Made by a program: the position numbers and the translations under genes. DNA of 38,208 nucleotides, from contig CAZRHJ010000013.1 in the NCBI GenBank assembly GCA_964600025.1, forward strand, positions 1-38,208, read 5' to 3'. This document shows, piece after piece, positions 1-8,753 of this stretch. The stretch's first letter is position 1; the number at the start of each line of letters is the position of its first letter. The DNA comes from JADFUS01 sp964600025. GTDB lineage: Bacteria > Bacteroidota > Bacteroidia > Bacteroidales > Rikenellaceae. Below the pieces are notes generated by a model. That model searched no databases, had not been told where the DNA came from, and saw only the letters and a list, made by a program, of their open reading frames with translations.

Positions 1-45
1 ATCGGCGAAATAGACAAGATAGGCGAGTTTCGTTTTTAGCGGACA
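1..45 (+). repeat. Dispersed MITE-like repeat, copy A (right end only)
   Basis: This is the right end of the repeat family described at 28740-28981, cut off by the window start. It carries the right-arm sequence of the internal hairpin (GCGAAATAG, then GCGAGTTTCG) and ends in the terminal inverted repeat TTTTTAGCGGACA at 33-45. It matches copy D almost base for base from 28937 on. It lies just downstream of the last gene of the fimbria-like operon. Confidence 0.75.
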
Positions 46-69
46 GTACTAAATACAAATTAATTTTTG

Positions 70-1266
70 CTATTTCTTTAATTGTTTGACGCTTGAAACC
101 ACAAGTCCATCGTGTATAATATTAGTTGTTCGGTGTGCATTAGTATTATTATAACTTGCATATAGATATACCGTTTTGCTACCAACTCCCGAAAGAGTTT
201 GTGAAGCTCCTGCAAAGCCACTTTGTGTCAAAGACAACCTCAACCACGAGTTACTCGCATTTATAGTCCAAGCCATATAAGGGTTTGCATCTCCATTAGA
301 ATCCTTACAGACAACTCTTATTTTATAAATATTCGATTGATTGTTTTTTATTACTTTCTCTTTTGGTCGGATAGTAAGTATGCCATCTTGCGAAAAAAAT
401 ACGTTATAATAAATAGTTTTCCCAGCCTCCCACGCTGCCTCCGAAGCCAAGGAGATTTCACGAGTAGAATTATCTCCCATTGTAATAGTAAGTTTGGTAC
501 TTGCATCAAGATTTTGCGGTATCATCATCAAATATCCATTACCCTGCATCAAAGAAGTCATAGTAGAAGTGGTTGTTGTGGGATTTACTCCTGCACTAAA
601 CTCAGTATTGGTCAGTACTCCTAAGTTGCTCCAAACTATATTTGTACCGTCCATAGACAAAGTAGCACTTGTTCTTATTCCACTAATTTTCATTCCTTTT
701 ACAACCTCACCACTACCAGCAACCCTAAAACCAACACTTGTCAAAGCGTGATTCATAGAAAACTTGACTTCGCTACCATTTGATATATTCAAATCAAATT
801 TTGGGACAGCCACCATTAAATCTGGTTGATTAGTAACATCTGTGGGAATTGTATAGTTCAAGGTTGGCGTACCAGTTGTTTGAGCAACCGATATGCCATT
901 GCTTGAACTTGCGATTGGAGAATATGCAAAGAAAGAAATATTTGCACTTGTTTCGTTTGGCCAAAACACCATATTTGTAGCACTTAACACTCCTGCATTA
1001 TTTATTAGTTCATAAGCATTTAAGAAGTTTGGAGTGGCTTGACTTCCAACATTAGCCCAAGAATTTGACACTCCATCTCCTGTATAATATCCATAAACTG
1101 ACATATTAGGAATATTCAGATATGAGTTTATAGGCCTACCTTTTGTTTCTAATTCAGATACCAAGAAGTGCAGATTATCATTTATCTGTGTTGTGTTCTT
1201 ATCCACAGAACAAGACACTAAGAATAAAAATAATAAATATAATAGAGGATTAAATATGCGTTTCAT
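70..1266 (-). CDS. Fimbrillin-like lipoprotein with a C-terminal BACON-like domain
   Basis: 398-residue exported lipoprotein: a hydrophobic signal ends in LVSC (lipid-modified Cys19). The middle (about 45-300) reads like a fimbrillin of the FimA/Mfa-like fold, with short beta strands and the phrases FWPNETSANISFFAYSP and VKFSMNHALTSVGFRV that are typical of this family. The last ~85 residues (AWTINASNSWLRLSL, then SGVGSKTVYLYASY) resemble a BACON domain. It is the last gene of a four-gene minus-strand operon, 27 bp after the previous one. In type V pili such proteins are surface lipoproteins trimmed after an Arg; R44 lies at a plausible site. The BACON-like tail suggests an accessory or tip subunit rather than the stalk (inference). 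The ligand is unknown. Confidence 0.75.
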   Translation of the reverse strand: MKRIFNPLLYLLFLFLVSCSVDKNTTQINDNLHFLVSELETKGRPINSYLNIPNMSVYGYYTGDGVSNSWANVGSQATPNFLNAYELINNAGVLSATNMVFWPNETSANISFFAYSPIASSSNGISVAQTTGTPTLNYTIPTDVTNQPDLMVAVPKFDLNISNGSEVKFSMNHALTSVGFRVAGSGEVVKGMKISGIRTSATLSMDGTNIVWSNLGVLTNTEFSAGVNPTTTTSTMTSLMQGNGYLMMIPQNLDASTKLTITMGDNSTREISLASEAAWEAGKTIYYNVFFSQDGILTIRPKEKVIKNNQSNIYKIRVVCKDSNGDANPYMAWTINASNSWLRLSLTQSGFAGASQTLSGVGSKTVYLYASYNNTNAHRTTNIIHDGLVVSSVKQLKK

Positions 1267-1293
1267 AGGGATTCTCCTTTAATTGTTTGTAAA

Positions 1294-2196
1294 TTACGAT
1301 TGAACTAACGGAGTATCAGTGTTTATCCAAGGAATAACAATCGAACTAAATGTAATTTCATTCAATACCAAATCACCTTGTATATCAGTTGAATTTGTAT
1401 TAATTTCCATAATAATATTATAATGTAGGTTATTAGAAAACATATCATTTGGAACATCACCAGCCACAATCACATACTCACTCAAATCGTTTTCAAATAT
1501 AGTTAAAGCTCCTTTTTTAATAACTACATCTTTGATAACAATAGATACTCCGACAGAACTCTGAGGGATAACCATATACGAATTATTACCTGAATAAACA
1601 GTACTTGTAGTAGTTCCCTGAGTTATCGCTTTTGTTTTGACATTATAGGTAGCATTATTTAAATTCATTGTCAAATCTGACAAAAAACTTGTTACTGCTG
1701 GATCCAAAGTATAACCCGCAGCAATAAGTGCATCACTAAGCTTTGGAGTAATTGTGATTTTTGTAAGCATATGTTCAAATACCAACTGAACTTGTCCTGT
1801 ATTTTGAGTTACGGGACTTGCTATTGTAAAATCCTCCTGAGCAGTAGCTGGAACAGTATAATCTATACTAATATTTGGATATGTGTCATTTGCTACAACA
1901 CTTGCAGGAGCATAAGAGTAGAAAGTCAAATCACGTGCAGGATTAGGCCAAAAATATGGTCCATTTTGAGGGTTATCAACATTTACTCCGCTTCCATTAA
2001 TAATATCATTAATATACCACATTCCATCACCACCATCAGCATAAATTTTATAATCTGAACCAGAGTCATTTGCAGCTCGTGTTCTGTTTAGTGTCTGAAA
2101 CGACATTGAATCATTTGATAACGCTTGGTTATCGACTGTTTTTGTACAAGAGACTACGCTAAATAATGCGATAGCCATAATTAAAATCTTTTTCAT
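1294..2196 (-). CDS. Fimbrillin-like lipoprotein (probable pilus subunit)
   Basis: 300 residues with a signal peptide ending VVSC (Cys17). The body contains the fimbrillin-type signatures YFWPNPARDLTFYSYAP and VQLVFEHMLTKITITPK, which closely parallel the same regions of the neighbouring gene at 70-1266, so the two are paralogues. The N-terminal segment NRTRAAND (residues 37-44) resembles the Arg-Ala site at which Porphyromonas FimA is cut by an Arg-specific protease during pilus assembly, so maturation after R40 is plausible (inference by analogy). It lacks the extra C-terminal domain of its neighbour, which fits a stalk subunit. It is third in the operon, 51 bp after the DUF5119 gene. Confidence 0.75.
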   Translation of the reverse strand: MKKILIMAIALFSVVSCTKTVDNQALSNDSMSFQTLNRTRAANDSGSDYKIYADGGDGMWYINDIINGSGVNVDNPQNGPYFWPNPARDLTFYSYAPASVVANDTYPNISIDYTVPATAQEDFTIASPVTQNTGQVQLVFEHMLTKITITPKLSDALIAAGYTLDPAVTSFLSDLTMNLNNATYNVKTKAITQGTTTSTVYSGNNSYMVIPQSSVGVSIVIKDVVIKKGALTIFENDLSEYVIVAGDVPNDMFSNNLHYNIIMEINTNSTDIQGDLVLNEITFSSIVIPWINTDTPLVQS

Positions 2197-2247
2197 AATA
2201 TTTTATATTTAATTGTTAATAAAAAATTCTTGCTGTTCTGTAAAAAT

Positions 2248-3300
2248 CTATTTTGAGATTAAAGGAATATCTATAATATCCCAATCTATAATTTCTGGAT
2301 TGATAGCAGGAGGGATAATCGAATCTGAATCAGGCAAAGGTTCACACATTGCCATATCAATTTGTAGAATTATTGTCCCGTTGTCCTCTTGTGAAAACAC
2401 AACTTTATCCACATCTATTATTCTGTTTACAACAGTAGTATTGTCTGTTAGCATAAAATACATATTAAACTGCAATGGTCTATCTGCTGGTTGCTGAACC
2501 AACCCCATTCTTCTGCCTACCACTCCAAATGAAGTAAAGGTTGCAGAGATTGTGCCATTTTGTGTCGAACCCTCATCATACTGTCTGTCGCCCATCAAAA
2601 ACTGGATTGTAGAAAAATTCATCGTGTTTAGCATTTGAGATAAATAATATCCTTCTGTCAGATTTCTAATATCCACCAAAGCAGGCATCAAAGCACTACT
2701 TAATTTTTGAATATGCATATTTATTCTTAGTTCACAAATATTTCTTAGAGGCTTAATATTCATCAAATCTGTTGTTGTAAGAATAAGATTATTGTTAATA
2801 AATTCTTTGTTTTGCTTTACAGAAATACTTTTGGTAACCATATCCGAAGTAACAGTAAAATCTGTTACCAAAGCCGATGCAAAAATTTCTGGACTTTTTA
2901 CATATTTGTAATCAACATTTCTGAAACGAATTTTCTGTTCTTCTATACTATACGCCTCAAACAAATCATAATTATCATATTTACGAATATTTATATTTTT
3001 TAAATCCTCACGTAATTCATTGAATACAACCACATTATAACTACCAACTGGAAGATTAATATAAGACTGAACCAAATCATCATTATTCTCAAACCTATGT
3101 TCCAAAACCAAATCGCCAATATTTGCATCATAAACAAGAACTGTTACATTTTGAGGAGATATCTCCGCCACATTCCAATCTATATGTATCGGAATAGTAG
3201 CTACTTCATCACAACCCTTAGCAACGTGTCTAATATCGCAACCAGAAACGAAGACAACAAATAGACACAAGCCTAATAATTTAATTAATTTATTTTTCAT
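2248..3300 (-). CDS. DUF5119 / FimB-Mfa2-like lipoprotein
   Basis: 350-residue lipoprotein with signal peptide ending VSGC (Cys20). The first domain begins with the pattern IPIHIDWN, then VTVLVYDA, LPVGSYNVVVFNE, which matches DUF5119 proteins and the related FimB/Mfa2 anchor subunits of Bacteroidales pili: a beta-sandwich starting with a 'DW' strand and a 'P-G-x-Y-x-hydrophobic-N' turn. Its start codon overlaps the stop of the upstream DUF3575 gene (ATGA at 3297-3300), so the two are translationally coupled. In known type V pili this family anchors or caps the fibre at the outer membrane. That role is inferred here from similarity and from the adjacent fimbrillins. Confidence 0.75.
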   Translation of the reverse strand: MKNKLIKLLGLCLFVVFVSGCDIRHVAKGCDEVATIPIHIDWNVAEISPQNVTVLVYDANIGDLVLEHRFENNDDLVQSYINLPVGSYNVVVFNELREDLKNINIRKYDNYDLFEAYSIEEQKIRFRNVDYKYVKSPEIFASALVTDFTVTSDMVTKSISVKQNKEFINNNLILTTTDLMNIKPLRNICELRINMHIQKLSSALMPALVDIRNLTEGYYLSQMLNTMNFSTIQFLMGDRQYDEGSTQNGTISATFTSFGVVGRRMGLVQQPADRPLQFNMYFMLTDNTTVVNRIIDVDKVVFSQEDNGTIILQIDMAMCEPLPDSDSIIPPAINPEIIDWDIIDIPLISK

Positions 3301-4541
3301 CTTATAGCTCCTTTATTAATTACTTTTTTGTTAATCAACCAAACAAGCGAAACTTGTGCTTTGATTGGTCCGTACCAATTTTCTAAACTTTTTTCTTTAC
3401 AAACCAACGACCACTGGTTTTGCATAAATTGTTGTACAGTATAAGAGGTATTTCTTGCCCTAAGATATCCAAGACCTAAGGAATATTCCAAACGTAAACT
3501 TCCAGTTTTGTTGATTGTGTGAGCATAGCCACCAGTCAGACCAAGCATAAAAAACTCTCCTTGATTTCCAACATCTCCAAGTTTAATATCATAGCGTCCA
3601 ATTCCCGTTGTCAGCCCCATAAACCAACCCGTAAGTTGCGGTCTATAATCTCGTTTTCCAAACCAATACTTTCCTTCAATATTTGCATTCAGAATTTGAA
3701 AACTGTTTTTGCCATTATCCAACAACCACCAAGGAGATATCCACTCCCCTGCAATAGACCAACGCTTCCCTATCGGAACTTCAAGCCCAATATTCAGAGC
3801 AGTTACTGCGTCATACAAAAGATTAGTTTTGAGGGCAAACAAAGGTTTGAGCGTGTATTCTGGCTCTATATATTCTACACTCCTATATATTTGAGGAACA
3901 AACACGGTTTTTTTGATAATTTTCTCAACAAATACCGTATCTCTAATTATATCCTTTTGAGTACCTGCATTTAATGTAATTCTTAGCGAAGTGCGTGAAT
4001 TTCTAAGTCTATTAAAATAATTTTGGACAAGATACTTCCAGACTTCATTGCCGTGTATAGACCTCAATAAATGTTCTTTTTCGTCAAGACTTATCTTCAT
4101 ATCCAAAATAGACATTACAGACTCTCGATAAGGAAGCATATTATCTGATTTAAGCATCATTCTAAAATCTTCCCAATTTTCGGGTTGAATATTAAACGCA
4201 ATGATACGTTTGTCAATTAATGGATAATTTCTAATAATCATAGATTTGACCGACTCAGCTCTACGTAAGGCCAATAAACTGTTTGTACGATACGCCCCTT
4301 CAATCGAACAAGTTCCACCCACCACAAGAGAATCAATTTGATATTGATTTTCGAGCTTAGAAACAAAGTTATCAAGTTGAATTAACGAGGAATAATTATT
4401 CATATATCCTTTGTCTATGATATATGAGCCCGTTTTGAAATAAATAGAAAATTCTAAATTCTCCGATTTAGCACTTTGTGAGAAAGCAATAAGGGGCAGT
4501 ATCGACAAAACAAATACTAATAATAAATATATTTTTTTCAT
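3297..4541 (-). CDS. DUF3575 outer-membrane protein with OmpA-like N-terminal part
   Basis: 414 residues with an uncleaved-Cys-free signal peptide (MKKIYLLL to FSQ). Residues about 30-190 resemble an OmpA-type periplasmic domain (FSIYFKTGSYIID, later GTCSIEGAYRTN and LALRRAESVKSMI). From about residue 225 the DUF3575 barrel begins (FALKTNLLYDAVTALNIGLEVPIGKRWSIAGEWISPWW), with the aromatic alternating pattern of an outer-membrane beta barrel to the end. Such DUF3575 genes commonly precede DUF5119 and fimbrillin genes in Bacteroidales, as here. It is the first gene of the operon, so it may be the outer-membrane component of the fibre system. The function of DUF3575 is not established. Confidence 0.8.
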   Translation of the reverse strand: MKKIYLLLVFVLSILPLIAFSQSAKSENLEFSIYFKTGSYIIDKGYMNNYSSLIQLDNFVSKLENQYQIDSLVVGGTCSIEGAYRTNSLLALRRAESVKSMIIRNYPLIDKRIIAFNIQPENWEDFRMMLKSDNMLPYRESVMSILDMKISLDEKEHLLRSIHGNEVWKYLVQNYFNRLRNSRTSLRITLNAGTQKDIIRDTVFVEKIIKKTVFVPQIYRSVEYIEPEYTLKPLFALKTNLLYDAVTALNIGLEVPIGKRWSIAGEWISPWWLLDNGKNSFQILNANIEGKYWFGKRDYRPQLTGWFMGLTTGIGRYDIKLGDVGNQGEFFMLGLTGGYAHTINKTGSLRLEYSLGLGYLRARNTSYTVQQFMQNQWSLVCKEKSLENWYGPIKAQVSLVWLINKKVINKGAIR

Positions 4542-4617
4542 ATTTATAATGTTTAATAATTAATAATTCTTTTATAGTTTTTTGTATATATATTAAAAAT
4601 ATATGCAACAAATATGC

Positions 4618-4625
4618 CAAAACTA
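4618..4625 (-). promoter_or_regulatory. Candidate -7 element of the fimbria-like operon
   Basis: On the minus strand this reads TAGTTTTG, matching the Bacteroidota -7 consensus TAnnTTTG, and would place the transcript start about 70 bases before the DUF3575 start codon. No TTTG sits at the expected 19-20 bp upstream (the nearest is 25 bp away), so the assignment is tentative. Confidence 0.35.
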
Positions 4626-4651
4626 TTCACCATTTTAGAAAACTAATAAGC

Positions 4652-4690
4652 AAAAAAAACGGTTTCAGAACCGTAAGTTCTGAAACCGTT
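4652..4690 (-). terminator. Rho-independent terminator of the Gate-domain gene
   Basis: Perfect 14-bp stem (AACGGTTTCAGAAC at 4658-4671 with its complement at 4677-4690) around a CGTAA loop. Read on the minus strand it is followed by eight T residues (complement of 4652-4659). It lies about 95 bp past the stop of the gene at 4785-5930 and insulates it from the fimbria-like operon. Confidence 0.9.
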
Positions 4691-4756
4691 ATAAATATTT
4701 AAGAATCTCAAATGAGCTGTAACATATTATTAATTAACTCATTACATTTTTCACAT

Positions 4757-4784
4757 ATAGGCGAGTTTTATTTTTAGCAGGGAC
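4757..4784 (+). repeat. Degenerate remnant of the MITE-like repeat, copy B
   Basis: ATAGGCGAGTTTTATTTTTA followed by GCAGGGAC resembles the right end of the repeat (ATAGGCGAGTTTCGTTTTTA, GCGGACA) with a few changes. It ends exactly at the stop codon of the neighbouring minus-strand gene. Only the right end is recognisable. Confidence 0.5.
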
Positions 4785-5930
4785 TTAAATCATACTAAAC
4801 AATACGTATGCCCAGTGAGCTACAATACCTGCAATAAGTCCACCGACAGTATGCGAAATAATTGCTTTTGAAGTAAGTTCACGATAACCCAAAGAGTCTA
4901 ACATTGCAGTGTGAGTACACAAAAATCCACTCCAACACATACCCATTGCAGTAAATACTGCAATAGCATTTCCGTCTATAAATCCATCTGCTTGGAATTT
5001 AGGTATAAGACCCAAAGCTGCACCTACTGCACCAAGAGCAGTGATAGGGAAAGCAACTAATTCAGGAATAGTAAAGCCAAACAACCATTCAAAAACAAAA
5101 CTAATTTTGCTTGCAAGAAGTGGCAAAAGACCTACCCCCTCAAATGCTTTACCAGTATAAGTGCCAGTTTCAGCATCTGGGCCAAAAGTTAGCATCATCA
5201 CAAAAGTAGAGATAATCAAAACTCCCGGAATAATTGCCAAACCAATATCAACACCAGATTTACCTCCGTCAAGCAATGAGTTCAAAACACGTAAGAAAAC
5301 ACCTCCTTCACTTTTGAAAGAAATCTGTTGTTCATCACCACCCATCACATCTTCATCTTTGAAACTTGGATATTGTTTAACAATAAAACGTTGCATAAGT
5401 CGTGTTGAAACAATACTTCCTGCAACTGCACCAAGAAGTCCAACCATAGCAGCCGAACCAAATCCTTTACCTGCCATAAATACAATCACTACCAAACCCA
5501 TACCAAATGCAGTACCAAAGTTTGTTAGAGAAATCAACTGATATTTTTTGAAGTAACGACTAAAATTATGGTCTTTTGAAAGAGCGATAATTGCTGGGTT
5601 ATCTGACAAGAATGTCAAGATGCCACCAAGTGCAGCAACTCCCGGCAAATTGAAAAGTGGTTTCATTAAAGGTCTAAGAATAACCTCAATCAAACGAACA
5701 ACACCAAATTCAATAAGCAATTTACCCAAAGCACCAGAAAGAACTGTTACGCCCATAATATAGAATACTGTTTCTATAAGAAGACTGTAAGAAGTGCTCA
5801 TCAAAGTGTTAAGCATATTAGGCACAGTCATTTTTGAACCTAAATACCCAAAAATTGTAAAGAACACTGCCAAAAATATAACAGCCTCGATACGTCTTAG
5901 GGTAAGGAATTTTAGAGGATTTTGTTTCAT
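4785..5930 (-). CDS. Gate-domain (nucleoside-recognition-type) integral membrane protein
   Basis: 381 residues, almost entirely hydrophobic, with about nine or ten membrane segments. The segments FYIMGVTVLSGALGKLLIEF and LPGVAALGGILTFLSDNPAI, with two internally similar halves (the second around GLAIIPGVLIISTFVMML), fit the Gate or 'nucleoside recognition' superfamily, probably the CD0519/CD1768-type membrane proteins. The substrate of this family is not known, and the Gate label does not prove nucleoside transport. It is a single gene with its own candidate promoter at 6019-6026 and a strong terminator at 4652-4690. The porin-like gene upstream on the same strand may or may not be functionally linked. 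Confidence 0.7.
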   Translation of the reverse strand: MKQNPLKFLTLRRIEAVIFLAVFFTIFGYLGSKMTVPNMLNTLMSTSYSLLIETVFYIMGVTVLSGALGKLLIEFGVVRLIEVILRPLMKPLFNLPGVAALGGILTFLSDNPAIIALSKDHNFSRYFKKYQLISLTNFGTAFGMGLVVIVFMAGKGFGSAAMVGLLGAVAGSIVSTRLMQRFIVKQYPSFKDEDVMGGDEQQISFKSEGGVFLRVLNSLLDGGKSGVDIGLAIIPGVLIISTFVMMLTFGPDAETGTYTGKAFEGVGLLPLLASKISFVFEWLFGFTIPELVAFPITALGAVGAALGLIPKFQADGFIDGNAIAVFTAMGMCWSGFLCTHTAMLDSLGYRELTSKAIISHTVGGLIAGIVAHWAYVLFSMI

Positions 5931-6018
5931 TTTATTTAATTTGTACTTAGTTTATAATTTTTATTGCTTTCCTTCAAAAAAATTTATAAAAATGATGTTA
6001 TGACATTTTTATTTTTAG

Positions 6019-6026
6019 CAAAGATA
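6019..6026 (-). promoter_or_regulatory. Candidate -7 element of the Gate-domain gene
   Basis: Minus-strand TATCTTTG matches TAnnTTTG exactly. It lies immediately past the stop of the porin gene (6033) and about 90 bp before the start codon at 5930. No clear -33 TTTG is seen, so it is only moderately supported. Confidence 0.4.
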
Positions 6027-6032
6027 ACAATT

Positions 6033-7136
6033 TTATCTATCTAATATCATCATTTGCCATTTTACACCCAAATTAATATGGTTTACTGTTGGGTCTATTG
6101 TCTCACCATACCAAAATGCGTGGAAACGTAAATTATGGCGACGATTTTTGATTGGAAAATACTCTACACCAAGACCATAAAATCCTCTCTCTACGCCCGG
6201 CAATACTGTTGTATCATAAGTCATATCAGGAGCTATATTCGGAGCTTGTGCATTATTTTGGTCGTAACCACCCTTTGCAAATACCGACCAACGGTCGCAA
6301 AAGTCATATTGCACTTTTGAGATAATCGAAAAATCTTTAAAGAAATTTTTAGTACTTCCAGCACGGTTCATATAGTCAAGATATGCACTGAAATTTCCAA
6401 AAACAGCTTTGTTACCCAAAGCAATGTAGTTTACAAACTTACCTCGCTCATACTCCATAAAGTTCACAGAATAGATAGTTTTGAACCAATTCATATTACC
6501 AAACCATCTAACTCCATAAGTGAACATAGTATCAAATACTTTTGTAGAAAAAGGAGAATTAGCAAATTGAAATTCAACTGTATGATTTTGATTATTTGAG
6601 ACAACTGCGGCATTTATACCCAAAGAAAATGGATTAATATGATTCCAAAAATCTGAGGCAAAATGCACATCAACTGGTGCAGCATCATATTCCCAACCAC
6701 CAATAGCTACGACAACTTTACCAAGTGTCATATTAAAGTTTTTACACGCAGAATATTTCACATTCAACCAGTCTATACCATAGAAAAATTCACTCGGTTT
6801 GTCGTGTGCTGTGTACATACGGTAACGCATTGAATAAGAAAACTTGTCTGAAATTTTGCCATCAACAAGTAATTTCAGATAACGACCATAAAATCCTGCA
6901 TTATTTTTGTTCTCTGGATAATTTTCTTTATCCGAAAAAGCGTTATACATTCCATCAATTCGAGAATCGAAACGAATTTTGATTTTAGAATCAACATTCC
7001 CTAATTTTTCTCTTTCAGCCCTCTCGGCTAATTTTGCAGCTTTGATAACCGCTTTCAATGAATCTATTTTTTCTGTTTGAGCCTGAGCAAAACAAGCAAC
7101 AAAAACAAATGAGATAATTAATAAAAGTTTTTTCAT
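6033..7136 (-). CDS. Porin-like outer-membrane protein (phosphate-selective porin O/P type)
   Basis: 367 residues from the chosen start. The reading frame is open to 7181, but the ATG at 7136 begins a clear signal peptide (MKKLLLIISFVFVACFAQAQ) and the promoter at 7183-7213 would start transcription after the upstream ATG. After a short charged helix (DSLKAVIKAAKLAERAER) comes a beta barrel with alternating aromatic strands, for example FSYSMRYRMY, FNMTLGKVVVAIGGWEY and FSAYLDYMNRAG, ending in LGVKWQMMILDR. This matches the OprO/OprP-like porin family of Bacteroidota. The substrate is not shown by the sequence; phosphate is only the family name. Confidence 0.75.
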   Translation of the reverse strand: MKKLLLIISFVFVACFAQAQTEKIDSLKAVIKAAKLAERAEREKLGNVDSKIKIRFDSRIDGMYNAFSDKENYPENKNNAGFYGRYLKLLVDGKISDKFSYSMRYRMYTAHDKPSEFFYGIDWLNVKYSACKNFNMTLGKVVVAIGGWEYDAAPVDVHFASDFWNHINPFSLGINAAVVSNNQNHTVEFQFANSPFSTKVFDTMFTYGVRWFGNMNWFKTIYSVNFMEYERGKFVNYIALGNKAVFGNFSAYLDYMNRAGSTKNFFKDFSIISKVQYDFCDRWSVFAKGGYDQNNAQAPNIAPDMTYDTTVLPGVERGFYGLGVEYFPIKNRRHNLRFHAFWYGETIDPTVNHINLGVKWQMMILDR

Positions 7137-7182
7137 TAATTTGAAATTAAAAAGTGTTAAAAATGATAATAATTTTGGCACA

Positions 7183-7213
7183 CAAAGGTAGATAAATTAT
7201 TAATATATACAAA
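7183..7213 (-). promoter_or_regulatory. Bacteroidota-type promoter of the porin gene
   Basis: Minus strand: TTTG at 7213-7210, a 19-bp spacer, then TACCTTTG at 7190-7183. Both elements match the Bacteroidota -33/-7 consensus at the right spacing. The predicted transcript begins near 7177, upstream of the ATG at 7136 and downstream of the alternative ATG at 7181, so it also decides the start codon. The remaining sequence up to 7298 is AT-rich with nothing else recognised. Confidence 0.75.
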
Positions 7214-7298
7214 GATATATAATGATATTTTTATTAAATTATACGTATAGTAAAAAATAAAACATTCAAGTAAATTTAAAGTTTAGAAAAACACAAAA

Positions 7299-7339
7299 AA
7301 AAAAGACAAAGAAAGCTATAAATTTTCTTTGTCTTTTTT
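7299..7339 (-). terminator. Terminator of the BACON/LRR lipoprotein gene
   Basis: A perfect 16-bp stem (AAAAAAGACAAAGAAA at 7299-7314, complement at 7324-7339) closed by a 9-base loop. The T-rich arm provides the U tract in either direction, but the position about 100 bp past the stop codon at 7438 assigns it to the minus-strand gene. A run of seven C residues lies at 7368-7374 between gene and terminator. Confidence 0.85.
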
Positions 7340-7437
7340 GTACAGTTTAAAAAAAATATCTTTCGCTCCCCCCCAATAATAGATAATGAAAAATGTGTTT
7401 TTGTTCACTTTTCTAAAAAAGCGTTAAGCTATAATTA

Positions 7438-8748
7438 TTAAATTCCGCAATTAGTAAATCCACTACCTCTTTGAGGACAAATATTATCTACTGGATCCCA
7501 ATCATACCAATTAATATTTTTGAGATAAGTAGTTGGGATTACACCACCCAAATTATTGTTTTTAAGAACAAGTGTTTTCAATTCTCTATTTTCCCCAAGT
7601 TTGCTTGGTAATACTCCTGCAAATTGATTATCATTTAACTCAACAAAATTCAAACCAACTATGTCAGCCAAAGTTTCTGGTAAAGTTCCACTAAGCTCCG
7701 TATGATGAATAGACAGCATCACTAAATTTTTACATTTAGATATTTGTGGACTTAAAAAACCATTCAATTTAGGATTATTTCCAAGTCTAAGATTTTCCAA
7801 TTCCAAGAAATTACCAATTTCATCACCAATAGTTGCGGTCAAATTATTATTATTCACCCATAAAAGTTTCAAAAATATCAAATCATAGAAAGAAGATGGT
7901 ATATCACCGATAATATTGTTGTTGGCAAGTGATAAAGATACCACACGGTACTCTTTGCCAGTAGATTTAACAACACTATCACATTTCACGCCATACCATT
8001 TATTTACATTAGTTGTCAAATCCCATTTGTTAGTCCAATTTTCTCCACCAGTAGATTTATATAATTGTAGTAAAGCAAGACTATCTGTCTTAAAATTACT
8101 AACACCATCTTGATACAAAGAAACAGAATAACTTACACCTTTGCCATCATTATCTGTCATTACCAATGAATCTGTACGATAACGAATATCAGTATTTTCT
8201 GCAAATGTAACATTCATTTTGTATTCTTTGTAATCCTTATCTGGGTCGCTTTGTGTAACATCAATACTATTGACTTTAAGCCAAGAAGGACTATGAGTAA
8301 CGTCCCAATCAAGGTTTGAAGATATAATTATATCTTTGCTAACCTCGGTATTTGTTTCTCGCAGTTCCTTAGTTTCTGAACTAATAACGTTACCTACACC
8401 ATATTGTATAAGTGTCAAAACACGGTCAGAATAACCTTCAACCTTAAAAGATACAAAATAAGAAGTTCTACGCTCCTCTCTTTCTCGGTTTCTATCAACA
8501 AAAAGTTTGATTGTATCGGGCTTGATAGGCTTACCACTCGACACCTCTGGACGAGTCCAATCTGCATCTGTTTTAATTTCCCAATCAAATTGAGAAAACA
8601 ATACTAATTTAATTGTATCTCCTTCTGCCTTGGCTCGTGTAAAGGTAGGAGTAATCCAAGTATCTGCCTCATCTTTTTTCTTACAAGCAAAAGCCAACAA
8701 AACTAATAATGATAGTAATAAAGTATTTCTGAACAGTTTTTTAGTCAT
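7438..8748 (-). CDS. Surface lipoprotein with two BACON domains and plant-type leucine-rich repeats
   Basis: 436 residues. The signal peptide ends LAFAC (Cys22), and the following KKKDE resembles the lysine-plus-acid export signal that sends Bacteroidota lipoproteins to the cell surface. Two BACON-like domains follow at about 30-115 (FSQFDWEIKTDADWTRP) and 120-220 (ISSNLDWDVTHSPSWLKV). From about 225 there is an LRR cap (LLQLYKSTGGENWTNKW, then WYGVKC) and several repeats of the LxxLxLxxNxLxGxIP type. BACON and LRR modules bind carbohydrate or protein, so an adhesive or recognition role is likely. The ligand is unknown. It starts 5 bp after pheT and may be co-transcribed with it. Confidence 0.85.
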   Translation of the reverse strand: MTKKLFRNTLLLSLLVLLAFACKKKDEADTWITPTFTRAKAEGDTIKLVLFSQFDWEIKTDADWTRPEVSSGKPIKPDTIKLFVDRNREREERRTSYFVSFKVEGYSDRVLTLIQYGVGNVISSETKELRETNTEVSKDIIISSNLDWDVTHSPSWLKVNSIDVTQSDPDKDYKEYKMNVTFAENTDIRYRTDSLVMTDNDGKGVSYSVSLYQDGVSNFKTDSLALLQLYKSTGGENWTNKWDLTTNVNKWYGVKCDSVVKSTGKEYRVVSLSLANNNIIGDIPSSFYDLIFLKLLWVNNNNLTATIGDEIGNFLELENLRLGNNPKLNGFLSPQISKCKNLVMLSIHHTELSGTLPETLADIVGLNFVELNDNQFAGVLPSKLGENRELKTLVLKNNNLGGVIPTTYLKNINWYDWDPVDNICPQRGSGFTNCGI

Positions 8749-8753
8749 AATTA

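Noticed and set aside
7137..7181. Upstream ATG extending the porin by 15 residues
   Set aside because: The predicted transcript starts near 7177, after this ATG, and the signal peptide begins at 7136.
7368..7374. Run of seven C residues as a phase-variation tract
   Set aside because: It lies downstream of the lipoprotein gene, not in a promoter or start region, so no switching effect is evident.
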